Below are positions 42,792 through 43,265 of a stretch of 43,265 bases of DNA, piece after piece. Within the stretch, counting starts at the first letter, position 1. Each line of letters starts with the position of its first letter. Source of the stretch: Sphingosinicella sp. YJ22 (GTDB taxonomy: Bacteria; Pseudomonadota; Alphaproteobacteria; Sphingomonadales; Sphingomonadaceae). A program made the position numbers and the translations under genes. Below the pieces are notes generated by a model that had not been told where the DNA came from, made no database searches, and saw only the letters and a list, made by a program, of their open reading frames with translations. The stretch covers positions 1-43,265 of the forward strand of contig NZ_JAANPA010000028.1 in the NCBI RefSeq assembly GCF_011320075.1, written 5' to 3'.

Positions 42792-43265
42792 TCAGCCGCG
42801 CTCGCCGCGCTGCACCGGAGCCTGATAGACGGGCTGCTGGGGCGCGCCCTGATAATATTGGCCGCCACGGGTGTAGCCGTCGACGCAGCCGTCATTGTTG
42901 GAATCGGCCCAGATCGCGCCGGCAAGACCGCCGACCACCGCGCCGGCAATCGCGCCTTCGAGAGTGCCGAAACCGGTCGCCGCACCGACGCCGGCGCCGC
43001 CGACCGCGCCGAGGCCCGCCCCGGCCGCCGCCGTGCCGAGCACGTTCTGGCAGGCCCGGCCCGTCGCCGGATCATAATAAGCGGGCGTGCCGGCATAATA
43101 TTGACCGCCGCGGGTATAGCCGTCGACACGGCCGTCATTGTTGGCATCGGCCCACACCGCGCCGGCGAGACCGCCGATCGCCGCGCCGATCGCCGCCCCG
43201 GCGATCGGATCGCCGGCGAGCGCGCCGACGCCGGCCCCGCCGACCGCGCCGATCGCAGCGCCGGT
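42792..43265 (-). CDS. Gly-zipper protein with duplicated calcium-loop-like motif (partial)
   Basis: Open from the window end to the TGA at 42792 (157 codons visible, N-terminus missing). The visible part is a tandem duplication. Each unit has a Gly/Ala-rich zipper (for example GAAIGAAIGGLAGA, and GAIAGAVVGGLAGA), then AVWADANNDGRVDGYTRGGQ or AIWADSNNDGCVDGYTRGGQ, then YY. The D-x-N-x-D-G-x-V-D pattern resembles a dockerin/EF-hand calcium loop. Gly-zipper proteins are usually outer-membrane lipoproteins or envelope proteins; a signal peptide would lie beyond the window. Function unknown. Confidence 0.8.
   Translation of the reverse strand, partial: TGAAIGAVGGAGVGALAGDPIAGAAIGAAIGGLAGAVWADANNDGRVDGYTRGGQYYAGTPAYYDPATGRACQNVLGTAAAGAGLGAVGGAGVGAATGFGTLEGAIAGAVVGGLAGAIWADSNNDGCVDGYTRGGQYYQGAPQQPVYQAPVQRGERG
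42852..43195. repeat. Two direct repeat units within the Gly-zipper gene
   Basis: The block starting ATAATATTGgCCGCC at 42852 recurs as ATAATATTGaCCGCC at 43095, an offset of exactly 243 bp (81 codons). It stays similar over about 90-100 bp (gTAGCCGTCGACgC and GCCGTCATTGTTGG in both). This is an in-frame tandem duplication of a whole domain. Confidence 0.75.

Overview
The window is GC-rich DNA of a kind typical of the Sphingomonadales (Alphaproteobacteria; Sphingomonas or a close relative). This placement rests on the gene families seen: ChpT, an UrcA-family protein, a DUF1178 protein, an alphaproteobacterial-type RpoH, a PspFABC set, and a MoxR/DUF58/DUF4129/DUF4350/SpoIIM/RDD cluster. It is inference from content, not from a database search. 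Almost the whole window is chromosomal housekeeping sequence. I see no insertion sequence, prophage, integrase or CRISPR array.

Layout. 1-2.9 kb: a secreted Gly-rich protein (cut by the window edge), a secreted subtilisin-like protease, and divergently an ECF sigma factor with a membrane anti-sigma factor. Two matching promoter-like sites (GGGATTAA, 13 bp, GTCGTT) lie in front of the sigma gene and the Gly-rich gene, which suggests one regulon. 2.9-7.7 kb: tRNA-Arg(CCT), DUF1178 / nitrilase / glutaredoxin / ComF genes on the minus strand, tRNA-Cys(GCA), a FAD reductase, and two tandem paralogous exported proteins. 7.8-14.0 kb: a six-gene MoxR operon interrupted by a REP-type inverted hairpin pair. 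14.0-17.9 kb: phage-shock system, with pspF divergent from pspABC behind a sigma-54 promoter. Four extra small membrane proteins carry a PspB/PspC-like coiled-coil tail. 17.9-23.1 kb: SufE, a thioesterase, a winged-helix/TPR regulator divergent from an UrcA gene, a TIR-domain membrane protein, a J-domain protein and a Yip1-like membrane protein. 23.1-24.2 kb: RNase P RNA and an AmpD-type amidase. 24.3-30.1 kb: one operon chpT-cheA-cheW-cheY-cheB-cheR on the minus strand. 30.2-33.0 kb: RluD-type synthase, rpoH and mtgA, with a second REP pair that forms part of the mtgA start. 33.0-35.7 kb: dnaX, ybaB and an exported beta-barrel-like protein that seems to begin with CTG. 35.9-43.3 kb: small exported protein, SRP RNA, DUF1294 protein, DEAD-box helicase, PAS/HWE-type kinase, BaiN-like flavoprotein, L,D-transpeptidase, and a Gly-zipper protein with duplicated calcium-loop-like motifs running off the end.

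Many genes overlap by 1-10 bp and use GTG or TTG starts, so start calls were made from Shine-Dalgarno position, stop/start overlap and signal peptides. The most promising leads are the ECF/subtilisin/Gly-rich module, the extended psp operon, the TIR membrane protein, and REP hairpins that have become part of genes.
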